NCBI RefSeq assembly: GCF_001428685.1
Contig: NZ_LMIK01000005.1
Coordinates: 57,307 to 121,306 of the forward strand
DNA from: Lysobacter sp. Root76
GTDB lineage: Bacteria > Pseudomonadota > Gammaproteobacteria > Xanthomonadales > Xanthomonadaceae
DNA: 64,000 nucleotides
Direction: 5' to 3'
Shown here piece by piece: positions 16,672 through 23,942 of this stretch. The position numbers were made by a program, and so were the translations under genes. Positions within the stretch are counted from its first letter, which is position 1. The number at the start of each line of letters is the position of its first letter. The notes under the pieces are model-generated. The model ran no database searches. It saw nothing but the letters and a program-made list of their open reading frames with translations, and was not told where the DNA came from.

Positions 16672-17364
16672 ATGAAAACACTCGGCCTGCTCGGCGGCAT
16701 GAGTTGGGAATCGACGGTTCCCTACTACCGCCAGATCAACGAAACCGTGAAGGAACGCCTGGGCGGCCTGCATTCGGCGCGGCTGCTGCTGTACAGCGTC
16801 GACTTCGCCCAGATCGAGCGCCTGCAGCATGCCGGCGACTGGAAGCAGGCCGGGCGCGTGCTCGGCGAGGCCGCGCGCGGGCTGCGCCTGGGCGGCGCGG
16901 AGCTGCTGGTGATCTGCACCAACACCATGCACAAGGTCGCCGCGCAGGTCGAAGCGATCTCCGAGCTGCCGCTGCTGCACATCGCCGATCCGACCGGCGC
17001 GGCGATCCGCGCCGCCGGCCTGCAGCGCGTCGCCCTGCTCGGCACGCGCTTCACCATGGAGCAGGACTTCTACCGCCGGCGCCTGAGCGAAAGCCATGGC
17101 CTGGAGGTGCTGGTGCCGGACGAGGCCGGGCGCGAACTGGTCCACCGGGTGATCTACGACGAGCTGTGCCTGGGCACGATCCGCGACGCCTCGCGCCAGG
17201 CTTACCGCGAGATCATCGCCGGCCTGGTCGCGCGCGGCGCCCAGGGTGTGATCCTGGGCTGCACCGAGATCGGCCTGCTGATCGGCCAGGACGATATCGA
17301 GGTGCCGGCCTTCGATACCACCGCGCTGCATGCGCAGGCGGCGGCGCTGACGGCGATCGGGTAG
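16672..17364 (+). CDS. Aspartate/glutamate racemase family protein
   Basis: The 230-residue protein matches the amino-acid racemase family (YgeA/RacX type): MKTLGLLGGMSWEST at the N-terminus, the first catalytic Cys in LLVICTNTMHKVA and the second in GVILGCTEIGLLI. Two cysteines catalyse cofactor-independent racemisation; YgeA itself has broad amino-acid substrates, so aspartate or glutamate is not assured. It is not next to murein genes. Length and start are normal. It follows the M28 peptidase gene by 150 bp on the same strand. Confidence 0.9.
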   Translation: MKTLGLLGGMSWESTVPYYRQINETVKERLGGLHSARLLLYSVDFAQIERLQHAGDWKQAGRVLGEAARGLRLGGAELLVICTNTMHKVAAQVEAISELPLLHIADPTGAAIRAAGLQRVALLGTRFTMEQDFYRRRLSESHGLEVLVPDEAGRELVHRVIYDELCLGTIRDASRQAYREIIAGLVARGAQGVILGCTEIGLLIGQDDIEVPAFDTTALHAQAAALTAIG

Positions 17365-17387
17365 TCCACCGTGCGGCCATGGGCCGC

Positions 17388-17696
17388 TCTCCGTGGGAGC
17401 GGCGCAAGCCGCGATCGTCTCTCCACTCCCCAGCGCACCCCCCGCCTTGGGGTAGGAGCGGCGTGAGCCGCGACCGCGAACTTCGCCTGCTGGCGGGTTT
17501 CGCTCCGAATTCGCCTTCCGCCTTCCGCCTTCTGCCTTCTGCCTTCTGCCTTCTGTGGGAGCGGCGTAAGCCGCGATCGTCTCTCCACTTCCCAGCGCAC
17601 CCCCGCCTTGGGGTAGGAGCGGCGTGAGCCGCGACTCATCCATGAAGCGGCGCACCCGCCCAACTCCCATCGCGGCTCACGCCGCTCCCACAGACA
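17388..17696. repeat. Cluster of dispersed GGAGCGGCGTGAGCCGCGA palindromes within a 162-bp duplication
   Basis: Palindrome copies lie near 17396, 17457, 17559 and 17616 and, inverted, 17671-17694. A segment containing GTCTCTCCAC and CCAGCGCACC occurs at 17417 and again at 17579, a 162-bp period. A 7-bp microsatellite (GCCTTCT, about four perfect copies after two imperfect ones) sits at about 17517-17555. The gap 17365-17719 between the racemase and the convergent Lrp gene is filled by this material and holds no gene. Confidence 0.85.
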
Positions 17697-17719
17697 GCTC
17701 CGGCCGCCTCGACTCCGCG

Positions 17720-18196
17720 CTACTTCGCCGGCAGCGGCAGCCCGCGGAACGCTTTCACCGTACGCAGCACGAAGCTGGAATTGATGTCGGCCACGCCCGC
17801 CTGGTTGAGCAGGCGGTCGAGCAGGAAGTGCGAGAAGTGCTCCAGGTCGCGCACCGCCACCAGCAGCAGGTAGTCCATGTCGCCGGTCAACGCATGACAG
17901 GTGACGACCTCGTCCCATTCGTTGACGAAACGCCGGAACGACTCCAGCGCGTCGGTATCGTGGTGGTTGAGCTGCACGCGCACGAAGGCCTGCAGGCCCA
18001 GGCCGATGCGTTCGGGATCGACCTCGGCGCGGTAGCCGGCGATCACGCCCTCGCGTTCCAGGCGCTGGACCCGGCGCAGGCAGGCCGAAGCCGACAAGTG
18101 CACGCGCTCGGCCAGTTCGGCATTGGTCTGGCGGCCCTGGCGCTGGAGTTCGGCCAGCAGCAACAGGTCGGTGCGATCCAGCTCGACGGCGGCCAT
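17720..18196 (-). CDS. Lrp/AsnC family transcriptional regulator
   Basis: This 158-residue protein has the Lrp/AsnC layout: N-terminal helix-turn-helix (LDRTDLLLLAELQRQGRQT; NAELAERVHLSASACLRRVQ; RLEREGVIAGYRAEVDP) and a C-terminal RAM ligand-binding domain (FVRVQLNHHDTDALESF; VVTCHALTGDMDYLLLVAVRD). It diverges from the phenylalanine hydroxylase gene across 123 bp holding two palindromes. The arrangement implies that it controls phhA and itself in response to an aromatic amino acid, though the ligand is inferred, not seen. Confidence 0.92.
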   Translation of the reverse strand: MAAVELDRTDLLLLAELQRQGRQTNAELAERVHLSASACLRRVQRLEREGVIAGYRAEVDPERIGLGLQAFVRVQLNHHDTDALESFRRFVNEWDEVVTCHALTGDMDYLLLVAVRDLEHFSHFLLDRLLNQAGVADINSSFVLRTVKAFRGLPLPAK

Positions 18197-18222
18197 ATTC
18201 GTGCAATTATTTCGTTAATGAC

Positions 18223-18275
18223 GCAAGAATCATGCGCCACAACCGAGTTCCAGCGCAACAACGCAAGCTTCTTGC
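18223..18275. promoter_or_regulatory. Two palindromic operator-like sites between lrp-type gene and phhA
   Basis: GCAAGAATCATGC (18223-18235) and GCAAGCTTCTTGC (18263-18275) share GCAAG...TGC arms and start exactly 40 bp apart, close to four helical turns, so both would face the same side of the helix. This is the geometry expected for Lrp/AsnC octamers. They lie 45 to 98 bp upstream of phhA. Assignment to the adjacent regulator is inference. Confidence 0.5.
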
Positions 18276-18319
18276 GCGTATCCGGCGATACAGTCACGGA
18301 TCAACCAGGAAACACCGCC

Positions 18320-19213
18320 ATGAACGCCACCACGCCGCAGCGCGTCGAACACCAGCTCACCGACAAAGGCTACGTGCCGGTCTATACGACCGCCGTGGTG
18401 GAGCAGCCGTGGTCGACGTATAGCGCCGGCGACCATGCGATGTGGGCGCAGCTGTTCGAGCGCCAGCAGCAGGTGCTGGTCGGCCGCGCCAGCGACGAGT
18501 TCCTGACCGCGCAGCGCGCCATGCACATGACGCCCGACCGCATCCCCAAGTTCGACGACCTCAACGCCGTGCTGCGCGCGGCCACCGGCTGGGAACTGGT
18601 CGGCGTCGAGGGCCTGCTGCCGGAACTGACCTTCTTCGATCACCTGGCCAACCGCCGCTTCCCGGTGACCTGGTGGATCCGCAAGCCCGAGCAGATCGAC
18701 TACCTCAGCGAGCCCGACCTGTTCCACGACCTGTTCGGTCACGTGCCGCTGCTGATGAACCCGGTGTTCGCCGACTACATGCAGGCCTACGGCCGCGGCG
18801 GCGTGAAGGCGCACGCGATCGGGCCCGAGGCCCTGGTCAACCTGACCCGGCTGTACTGGTACACGGTGGAATTCGGCCTGATCAAGCAGGCCGACGGGCT
18901 GCGCATCTACGGCAGCGGCATCGTCTCGTCCAAGAGCGAGTCGATCTACTGTCTGGATTCGGACGCGCCCAATCGCATCGGTTTCGATCTGGAGCGGATC
19001 ATGCGCACGCGCTACCGCATCGATACCTACCAGAAGACCTACTTCGTGATCGACAGCTTCGAACAGCTGATGGACGCGACCGCGCCGGACTTCACCCCGC
19101 TCTACGCCCGGCTCGCCGAGCAGGGCTCGGTGCCGGCCGGCGATGTGCTGTCCGGCGACGCCGTCTACCACCGCGGCACCGGCGAGGGCTGGCTCAACGA
19201 CGGCGACGTCTGA
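18320..19213 (+). CDS. phhA: Phenylalanine 4-monooxygenase
   Basis: PhhA converts phenylalanine to tyrosine with O2, tetrahydropterin and non-haem iron. The 297-residue protein is a bacterial single-domain aromatic amino acid hydroxylase. The iron ligands are the two His of DLFHDLFGHVPLLMNPVFAD and the Glu of YWYTVEFGLIK. FPVTWWIRKPEQIDYLSEPD and RIYGSGIVSSKSES are also family-typical. The ATG at 18320 follows an AGGA ribosome site at 18307-18310. The pterin recycling gene phhB is not adjacent. It diverges from an Lrp/AsnC regulator that probably controls it. Confidence 0.95.
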   Translation: MNATTPQRVEHQLTDKGYVPVYTTAVVEQPWSTYSAGDHAMWAQLFERQQQVLVGRASDEFLTAQRAMHMTPDRIPKFDDLNAVLRAATGWELVGVEGLLPELTFFDHLANRRFPVTWWIRKPEQIDYLSEPDLFHDLFGHVPLLMNPVFADYMQAYGRGGVKAHAIGPEALVNLTRLYWYTVEFGLIKQADGLRIYGSGIVSSKSESIYCLDSDAPNRIGFDLERIMRTRYRIDTYQKTYFVIDSFEQLMDATAPDFTPLYARLAEQGSVPAGDVLSGDAVYHRGTGEGWLNDGDV

Positions 19214-19384
19214 GCGGCGCCGGGTGCCGGAACTCCGCGGCACCGACGCGCGGACGACTGGATGCAGCGCAAGGAGCGGCCAGCGCGCCGCTCCATCGGG
19301 CCTGCTACGGCCGATGATGGACACGCCCGCGACGCACCGGCGCAGTGCTCATAGCCGAACGGAATGTCGTCGCCGTGGCCGCGA

Positions 19385-20110
19385 TCACGCCGGGCGCGAA
19401 CTTCCGGCCGCGATCGCGGTACCCGAGGCGGCGACGGGTTTGCGCGGCGCATGCTTGCGGTCCAGCCACACCTTTGCGATCACCGCCGCGACCAGCGGAC
19501 CGAACCAGGCGAAGTAATGCAGGGCCACGCCGTCCGCCGCCGGCAGCAGGCGCGGCAGGCCGATCGCCAGGAAGGCGACGTGAGTGGCGATGCCGTTGCC
19601 CAGCATCGCGCTGTAGTGCTCGATCATCCACCAGCGCGGCCGCGCGGCCAGCCGCTGGCGATGCCGGCGCTTCTTGAGCGTGTCGTAACCGACGAACAGG
19701 CCGATCGACGAGAAGCCGATGAACAAGGGCGAGCCGTCGCGCACGCCCAGCGCGAGCACGCCCAGGCCGGCCAGCAGCGCCAGCACGCCGGAGGCGACGT
19801 ACACCGGTCCGGTGTAGCGCACGACATCGTGCTTGTCGCGGATCGCGCGCCACGCGGCCCAGACGCCGTTGGCGGTGATCGCCACCAGGTATCCCAGGAA
19901 CACCGCGATGTAGAGCTGTCCCTGCAGGTAGCGCACCACGGCCATCGGCACCGCAGTGATCAGGATGCCCAGCATCGCCAGCAGATAGACCTGGCCGAAA
20001 CGGCGATGCAGCGGGCTGCCCTTGCGCAGCGCGGCGGCGGCCCAGAACGTGCCCAGCGCGACCACGCCGATGGTTCCGTGCGTGGCCACCAGCATCGAGT
20101 AAGCAGTCAT
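19385..20110 (-). CDS. Multi-pass membrane protein, function unknown
   Basis: I do not recognise the family with certainty; it looks somewhat like DUF2306-type proteins. The 241 residues hold about seven hydrophobic segments (for example YSMLVATHGTIGVVALGTFW, VYLLAMLGILITAVPMAVV and ASGVLALLAGLGVLALGV), with conserved-looking histidines in LHRRFGQVY, WWMIEHYSAMLGNGIATH and VALHYFAWFG. Such spaced intramembrane His residues can suggest haem or metal contact. The start at 20110 (MTAYSM) follows AAGGAG on the minus strand; nine further upstream residues are possible but less likely. It is convergent with phhA and divergent from the kinase gene at 20256. Confidence 0.7.
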   Translation of the reverse strand: MTAYSMLVATHGTIGVVALGTFWAAAALRKGSPLHRRFGQVYLLAMLGILITAVPMAVVRYLQGQLYIAVFLGYLVAITANGVWAAWRAIRDKHDVVRYTGPVYVASGVLALLAGLGVLALGVRDGSPLFIGFSSIGLFVGYDTLKKRRHRQRLAARPRWWMIEHYSAMLGNGIATHVAFLAIGLPRLLPAADGVALHYFAWFGPLVAAVIAKVWLDRKHAPRKPVAASGTAIAAGSSRPA

Positions 20111-20255
20111 GACAGCGGCTCCTTGGCGGTTTCGCACAGCCTCCGCTGCCGCCGCGGCGCGGCGCAGTGTCGGCGGTCACCGCCGCGACCTGCCGGAAGT
20201 CACCTTTCGCCGAACGGGCATTGCCAGCGGTCGCGGGCGCACGCAGCATGGCCGC

Positions 20256-21392
20256 ATGAAGTCGCTATTCGAACGAGTGATCCTGGGCAACGCGTTCCTG
20301 CGCGTGATCTTCCAACCGCTCAACCTGCCGGCCTTGCTGACCTGGCTGGCGGTGGCGCTGTCGTTGCGTTACGACAACGCCGACGACGGGCTCTGGCAGT
20401 GGCTGGCGATGGCGGGTTTCGGCCTGGCCTTCCTGATCGGCGATTTCGTGCCGCGCGACCGGCGCGTGGCGACCGCGCTGCTGCTGGCGGCCGAAGCGGT
20501 CTGCGCGCTGGCGGTGACCTGGACCGCGCCACGCGGCGGCACCGCACCGGCGCTGCTGGTGATCCTGTCGGCGCAGCTGGCAATGATCTATCCGGCGCGG
20601 GTCACGCTGACGGCGACCGTGTTGATCGATCTGGCCCTGTACCTGCTGCTGCGCGCATCGGGCCACAACTCGGCCCTGATCGTGGTGCTGATCTTCGCCG
20701 GCTTCCAGGCATTCTCGTCGCTGATCGCGCACTACGCGCGCCGAGCCGAAGAGGCCCGCGACCAGCTCTCGCGCGTCAACGCCGACCTGCTGGCCACGCG
20801 CGCCCTGCTGGCCGACAGCGCGCGCGACGCCGAGCGCCTGCGGGTGGCGCGCGAACTGCACGACGTCGCCGGGCATAAACTCACCGCCATGACCTTGAAC
20901 CTGCGCGCGCTCGCCGCCGATCCGGACTACGCCAAGCGCTCCGAAATCGCGATCGCGCAGCGCCTGTCGACCGAACTGCTGGGCGACATCCGCAACGTGG
21001 TCCAGGCCCTGCGCGACACGCGCGGGCTGGACCTGGGCGTGGCCCTGCGCGCACTGGCCGCGCCGCTGCCGCGGCCGCGCCTGGAGCTGAGCATCGCCGA
21101 CGATGTCCACCTCACCGATCCGGCCATCGCCGAAACCATCCTGCGCCTGGTCCAGGAAGCGCTGACCAACAGCGCCCGCCATGCCGATGCCGAACACGTA
21201 CGGGTGACGATCGTGCGCGACGGCAAGCGGCTGCGGGTCGGCGTCGAGGACGACGGCCATCTGCGCGGCACGCTGTGCGAGGGCAACGGCCTGGCCGGCA
21301 TGCGCGAGCGCGTGACCGCGGCCGGCGGCACCCTGGTCCTGCAGACCACGCTGCGCGGCGCGCTGCGGATCGACGCGGAGCTGCCCGCATGA
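20256..21392 (+). CDS. DesK-like sensor histidine kinase (HisKA_3 family)
   Basis: The 378-residue kinase has about five or six membrane segments (residues 20-160) and no obvious periplasmic domain, then a HisKA_3 dimerisation domain with the phospho-accepting His in RVARELHDVAGHKLTAMTL and a HATPase domain (LRLVQEALTNSARHADAEH; EGNGLAGMRERVTAAGG). This is the NarX/DesK type of kinase. It often senses membrane state, but the signal here is unknown. The ATG at 20256 gives a short cytoplasmic N-terminus. Its last four bases ATGA overlap the response regulator start, so the two are translationally coupled. Confidence 0.92.
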   Translation: MKSLFERVILGNAFLRVIFQPLNLPALLTWLAVALSLRYDNADDGLWQWLAMAGFGLAFLIGDFVPRDRRVATALLLAAEAVCALAVTWTAPRGGTAPALLVILSAQLAMIYPARVTLTATVLIDLALYLLLRASGHNSALIVVLIFAGFQAFSSLIAHYARRAEEARDQLSRVNADLLATRALLADSARDAERLRVARELHDVAGHKLTAMTLNLRALAADPDYAKRSEIAIAQRLSTELLGDIRNVVQALRDTRGLDLGVALRALAAPLPRPRLELSIADDVHLTDPAIAETILRLVQEALTNSARHADAEHVRVTIVRDGKRLRVGVEDDGHLRGTLCEGNGLAGMRERVTAAGGTLVLQTTLRGALRIDAELPA

Positions 21393-22021
21393 GCCCGCCG
21401 CGGATCGCACTGGCCGACGATCAGGCCCTGGTCCGCGCCGGTTTGCGCGCCTTGCTGGAGCTGCAGGGCGTGAGCATCGCGTTCGAAGCCGACGACGGCC
21501 AGGCGCTGCTGGACCGTCTGCAGGAAACGCCGGTCGACGTGGTGCTTAGCGATATCCGCATGCCCGGGCTGGACGGGATCGAGGCCTTGGTGCGGCTGCG
21601 CGAACGCGGCGACCGCACCCCGGTACTGCTGCTGACCACCTTCGACGACGGCGACCTGCTGCTGCGCGCGACCGAGGCCGGCGCACAGGGCTTCCTGCTC
21701 AAGGACGCCGCGCCGGAGGATCTGTACGACGCGATCGTGCGCGTCGCCGCCGGCGACACCCTGCTGCAGCCGGTCAGCACCGAGCCGGTGCGCGCGCGTT
21801 ACCGCTACCACGCCGACGACGCGCCGCGCGCGCTGTTCACCGAGCGCGAAGTCTCGGTGCTGCGGCTGATGGCCGGCGGCTATTCGAACAAGGAAATCGC
21901 ACGCGCGATGTTCCTGGCCGAGGGCACGGTCAAGAATTACGTGTCGGTGATCCTGGAGAAGCTGGACACCCGCGACCGCACCCGTGCGGTGCTGAAGGCG
22001 ATCACGCTACGGGTGATCTGA
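21389..22021 (+). CDS. NarL/FixJ-family response regulator paired with the preceding kinase
   Basis: The 210-residue protein has a receiver domain (acidic pocket in RIALADDQALVRAGLRALL, phosphorylated Asp in VDVVLSDIRMPGLDG, Thr in VLLLTTFDDGD, Lys in GFLLKDAAPEDL) and a C-terminal LuxR-type helix-turn-helix (FTEREVSVLRLMAGGYSNKE; IARAMFLAEGTVKNYVSVIL). The start overlaps the kinase stop by ATGA. The target genes are not evident; the nearest downstream gene, HU-like, is convergent. Confidence 0.93.
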   Translation: MSPPRIALADDQALVRAGLRALLELQGVSIAFEADDGQALLDRLQETPVDVVLSDIRMPGLDGIEALVRLRERGDRTPVLLLTTFDDGDLLLRATEAGAQGFLLKDAAPEDLYDAIVRVAAGDTLLQPVSTEPVRARYRYHADDAPRALFTEREVSVLRLMAGGYSNKEIARAMFLAEGTVKNYVSVILEKLDTRDRTRAVLKAITLRVI

Positions 22022-22089
22022 GGCTGCGCAGGCGCGGCCGAAGAGGGCCGCTGCAATGAGCCAAGCCGGCAAACGGCTGGCTGGTGCGA

Positions 22090-22149
22090 GCTCGATGGGA
22101 ACGGGCTCGATGGGAGCGGGCTCGATAAGTACGGACTTGATGGGTACGG
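22090..22149. repeat. Degenerate 15-bp tandem repeat, about four copies
   Basis: Four consecutive 15-mers of the form GCTCGATGGGAACGG start at 22090, 22105, 22120 and 22135, with increasing divergence to the right, then a GGGCCC-rich stretch. It lies in the 236-bp gap between the convergent response regulator and HU-like genes. The period is a multiple of three, but no convincing gene covers it. Confidence 0.7.
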
Positions 22150-22188
22150 GTTCTCGGGCCCGGGCCCGGGTCGGCGTGGCGACCACAA

Positions 22189-22212
22189 CCCTCTCCCGCG
22201 AACGGGAGAGGG
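22189..22212. terminator. Palindrome CCCTCTCCCG-CGAA-CGGGAGAGGG, possible bidirectional terminator
   Basis: A perfect 10-bp stem with a 4-base loop sits between the 3' ends of two convergent genes (response regulator ending 22021, HU-like gene ending 22258). It has no U-tract. The same palindrome occurs at 5797 and 23831, also next to gene ends. Confidence 0.5.
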
Positions 22213-22257
22213 CGGTGTGCGGAGGCGGCGCGGGGCCGCGCTCCGCGAGACGGGCGA

Positions 22258-22644
22258 TCAGGCCGCGGCGTCCTTGAGCTTCTTCAGCGGACGCACCTTG
22301 ACCTTCACCGAAGCCGGCTTCGCAGCGAACCACTGCTCTTCCTTGGTGAAGGGGTTGATGCCCTTGCGCTTCGGCTTGGCCGGCACGTTGACGGCCGTGA
22401 TCTTCAGCAGGCCCGGCAGGGTGAACGCACCCGCGCCCTTCTTGCTGATCGACGCGTGCACGGCGCCTTCCAGCGCCGACAGCACCGAGCGGATGTCCTT
22501 GGCGACCACACCCGTGGTTTCGGCCAAGTGGGCGACCAGGCCCGACTTGCTCAGCGCTTCCTTGATCGGCTTCGGAGCGGCCGGCTTGGCGGCAGCCTTC
22601 GGAGCCGCCTTCTTCTTCGCTACAACTTTCTTCTTCGTCGCCAT
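22258..22644 (-). CDS. HU-family DNA-binding protein with a Lys/Ala/Pro-rich N-terminal extension
   Basis: HU-like proteins bend and compact DNA. The HU fold occupies about residues 28-118: IKEALSKSGLVAHLAETTGV, VLSALEGAVHASISKKGAGA and FTLPGLLKITAVNVPAKPKR, with the conserved GINPFTKEEQ arm region. In front lies a 25-residue tail of Lys, Ala and Pro (ATKKKVVAKKKAAPKAAAKP) like histone H1 tails, which canonical 90-residue HU lacks. Such extended HU proteins are known in xanthomonads and some other lineages. It is monocistronic, with a palindrome downstream. Confidence 0.9.
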   Translation of the reverse strand: MATKKKVVAKKKAAPKAAAKPAAPKPIKEALSKSGLVAHLAETTGVVAKDIRSVLSALEGAVHASISKKGAGAFTLPGLLKITAVNVPAKPKRKGINPFTKEEQWFAAKPASVKVKVRPLKKLKDAAA

Positions 22645-22920
22645 TTAATTGTCCCGGTGATGCTCGATGAATGGATGGTTTGCCAGGAAACCCCTTCGGC
22701 AAGGCGGAATGTAGGACAACACGGCGGCCGCGCCAAGCGCCGAATGGCGGAAAAAGCGCTTTTTTTTCACTTGCGCGCCCGAGCGGTCGCCGACGCGGGT
22801 GCGGAACGGCTCGAAATCGGGTCGAAAACGCGCCGCGCCGCAGCAGGAATGGCACCGCGAAAGCGGCCCGAATGCGCCGCGTCGACCGTCGTCACGCGCT
22901 CCTCGCGCGCGCTCCGCGGT

Positions 22921-23619
22921 TCAACGGACGTCGGCAGGATTGGCGCCGACCGAACGCAGATAGGCGTCGAGGCCGCGCTCGCGGCTGTCGCCGAAGGTCT
23001 CGCCGGTGGCCGCGTACTCGACGATGCGGTCGGGCCGGAAGTTGCGGAAATCGCCGCGCAGGCGGCACCAGGCGCCCAGGGTCCAGCTGCCGCCCCAGAA
23101 CGACAGGCACAGCGGTTCGACCTCGCGCTGGCTGGCGCGCGCTTCGCCGTCGCGGTAGAGCAGGCGCAGCACGCGCAGGTCGGAAATCGCCGCATGCAGG
23201 ACGTCGATCAGGCCGCTGGCCTCGATCCGGTCGCCGAGCTGGGGCGCGAAGATGCGGGTGCGCCGGCTGCGGTCCTTGAGCTCCGGCGGCAGCACCGCCT
23301 CGATCTTGAGCAGGGCCGCGGTCGCGCTTTCGCCCAGGCGCTCGCCCGCGAACGCGCGCACGAAGCGCGTGCCGACCACCAGGGCTTCGAGCTCGTCGGG
23401 ACTGAACATCAGCGGCGGGATGTCCGACCCCTTGCGCAGCACGTAACCGACTCCGGCCTCGCCCTCGATCGGCACGCCGGAGCGCTGCAGGTCGGCGACG
23501 TCGCGGTAGACCGTGCGCAGCGATACCGCCAGCGTCTTTGCGAGCTGCTGGGCGGTGATCGCTTGGCGGCGTCCGCGCAGGGCATGGATCAGCAGGAACA
23601 ATCGGTCGGCGCGGCGCAT
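22921..23619 (-). CDS. YafY-type transcriptional regulator with HTH and WYL domains
   Basis: The 232-residue protein opens with a winged helix-turn-helix (RADRLFLLIHALRGRRQAI; TAQQLAKTLAVSLRTVYRDV; ADLQRSGVPIEGEAGVGY), followed by a PafC-like linker and a WYL domain (about residues 135-215; LRLLYRDGEARASQREVEPL, WTLGAWCRLRGDFRNFRPDR). WYL domains bind ligands such as nucleic acid fragments. Most members of this small-length group regulate an adjacent gene, but here both flanks are repeat or unrelated DNA, so the target is unknown. Confidence 0.9.
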   Translation of the reverse strand: MRRADRLFLLIHALRGRRQAITAQQLAKTLAVSLRTVYRDVADLQRSGVPIEGEAGVGYVLRKGSDIPPLMFSPDELEALVVGTRFVRAFAGERLGESATAALLKIEAVLPPELKDRSRRTRIFAPQLGDRIEASGLIDVLHAAISDLRVLRLLYRDGEARASQREVEPLCLSFWGGSWTLGAWCRLRGDFRNFRPDRIVEYAATGETFGDSRERGLDAYLRSVGANPADVR

Positions 23620-23830
23620 GCCGCATGATCCCGCGACGCGGGTCCGGGCTCAACACGGGCGGGGGAACGGGGCATGGCGGTGGGTGTTTGGGTGTCGGCT
23701 GGGGGGAGCGATTGAGATTCGTCTGGCTGGGTGGGAGAGGGTGTGGATGTCGCTGGATGCGCGCGCTTGTGGGGATGGCGGGTAGCGGCATTGCGCGGTG
23801 GCGCGGCGCTTGCGCTTGCCCTCACCCCAG

Positions 23831-23854
23831 CCCTCTCCCGCGAGCGGGAGAGGG
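23831..23854. terminator. Palindrome CCCTCTCCCG-CGAG-CGGGAGAGGG downstream of the NIPSNAP-fusion gene
   Basis: A perfect 10-bp stem lies 89 bp beyond the stop of the minus-strand gene ending at 23943, preceded by CTCACCCCAG as in the 5.8-kb copies. It may end transcription of that operon. The remainder of the gap 23620-23942 is G/T-biased DNA in which I see no gene or site. Confidence 0.5.
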
Positions 23855-23942
23855 GGCCAAGAGCGCCTGAAAAGGACTATCGAGCGCTATTGCGCGAAAT
23901 ACTGAGGCTCGCACTTCGGACGGCGGCGATCCGACGCTCGCC

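Noticed and set aside
22056..22277. 73-codon plus-strand frame containing SSMGTGSMGAGS repeats
   Set aside because: It is the translated 15-bp minisatellite and runs through a terminator-like palindrome into the HU gene antisense.
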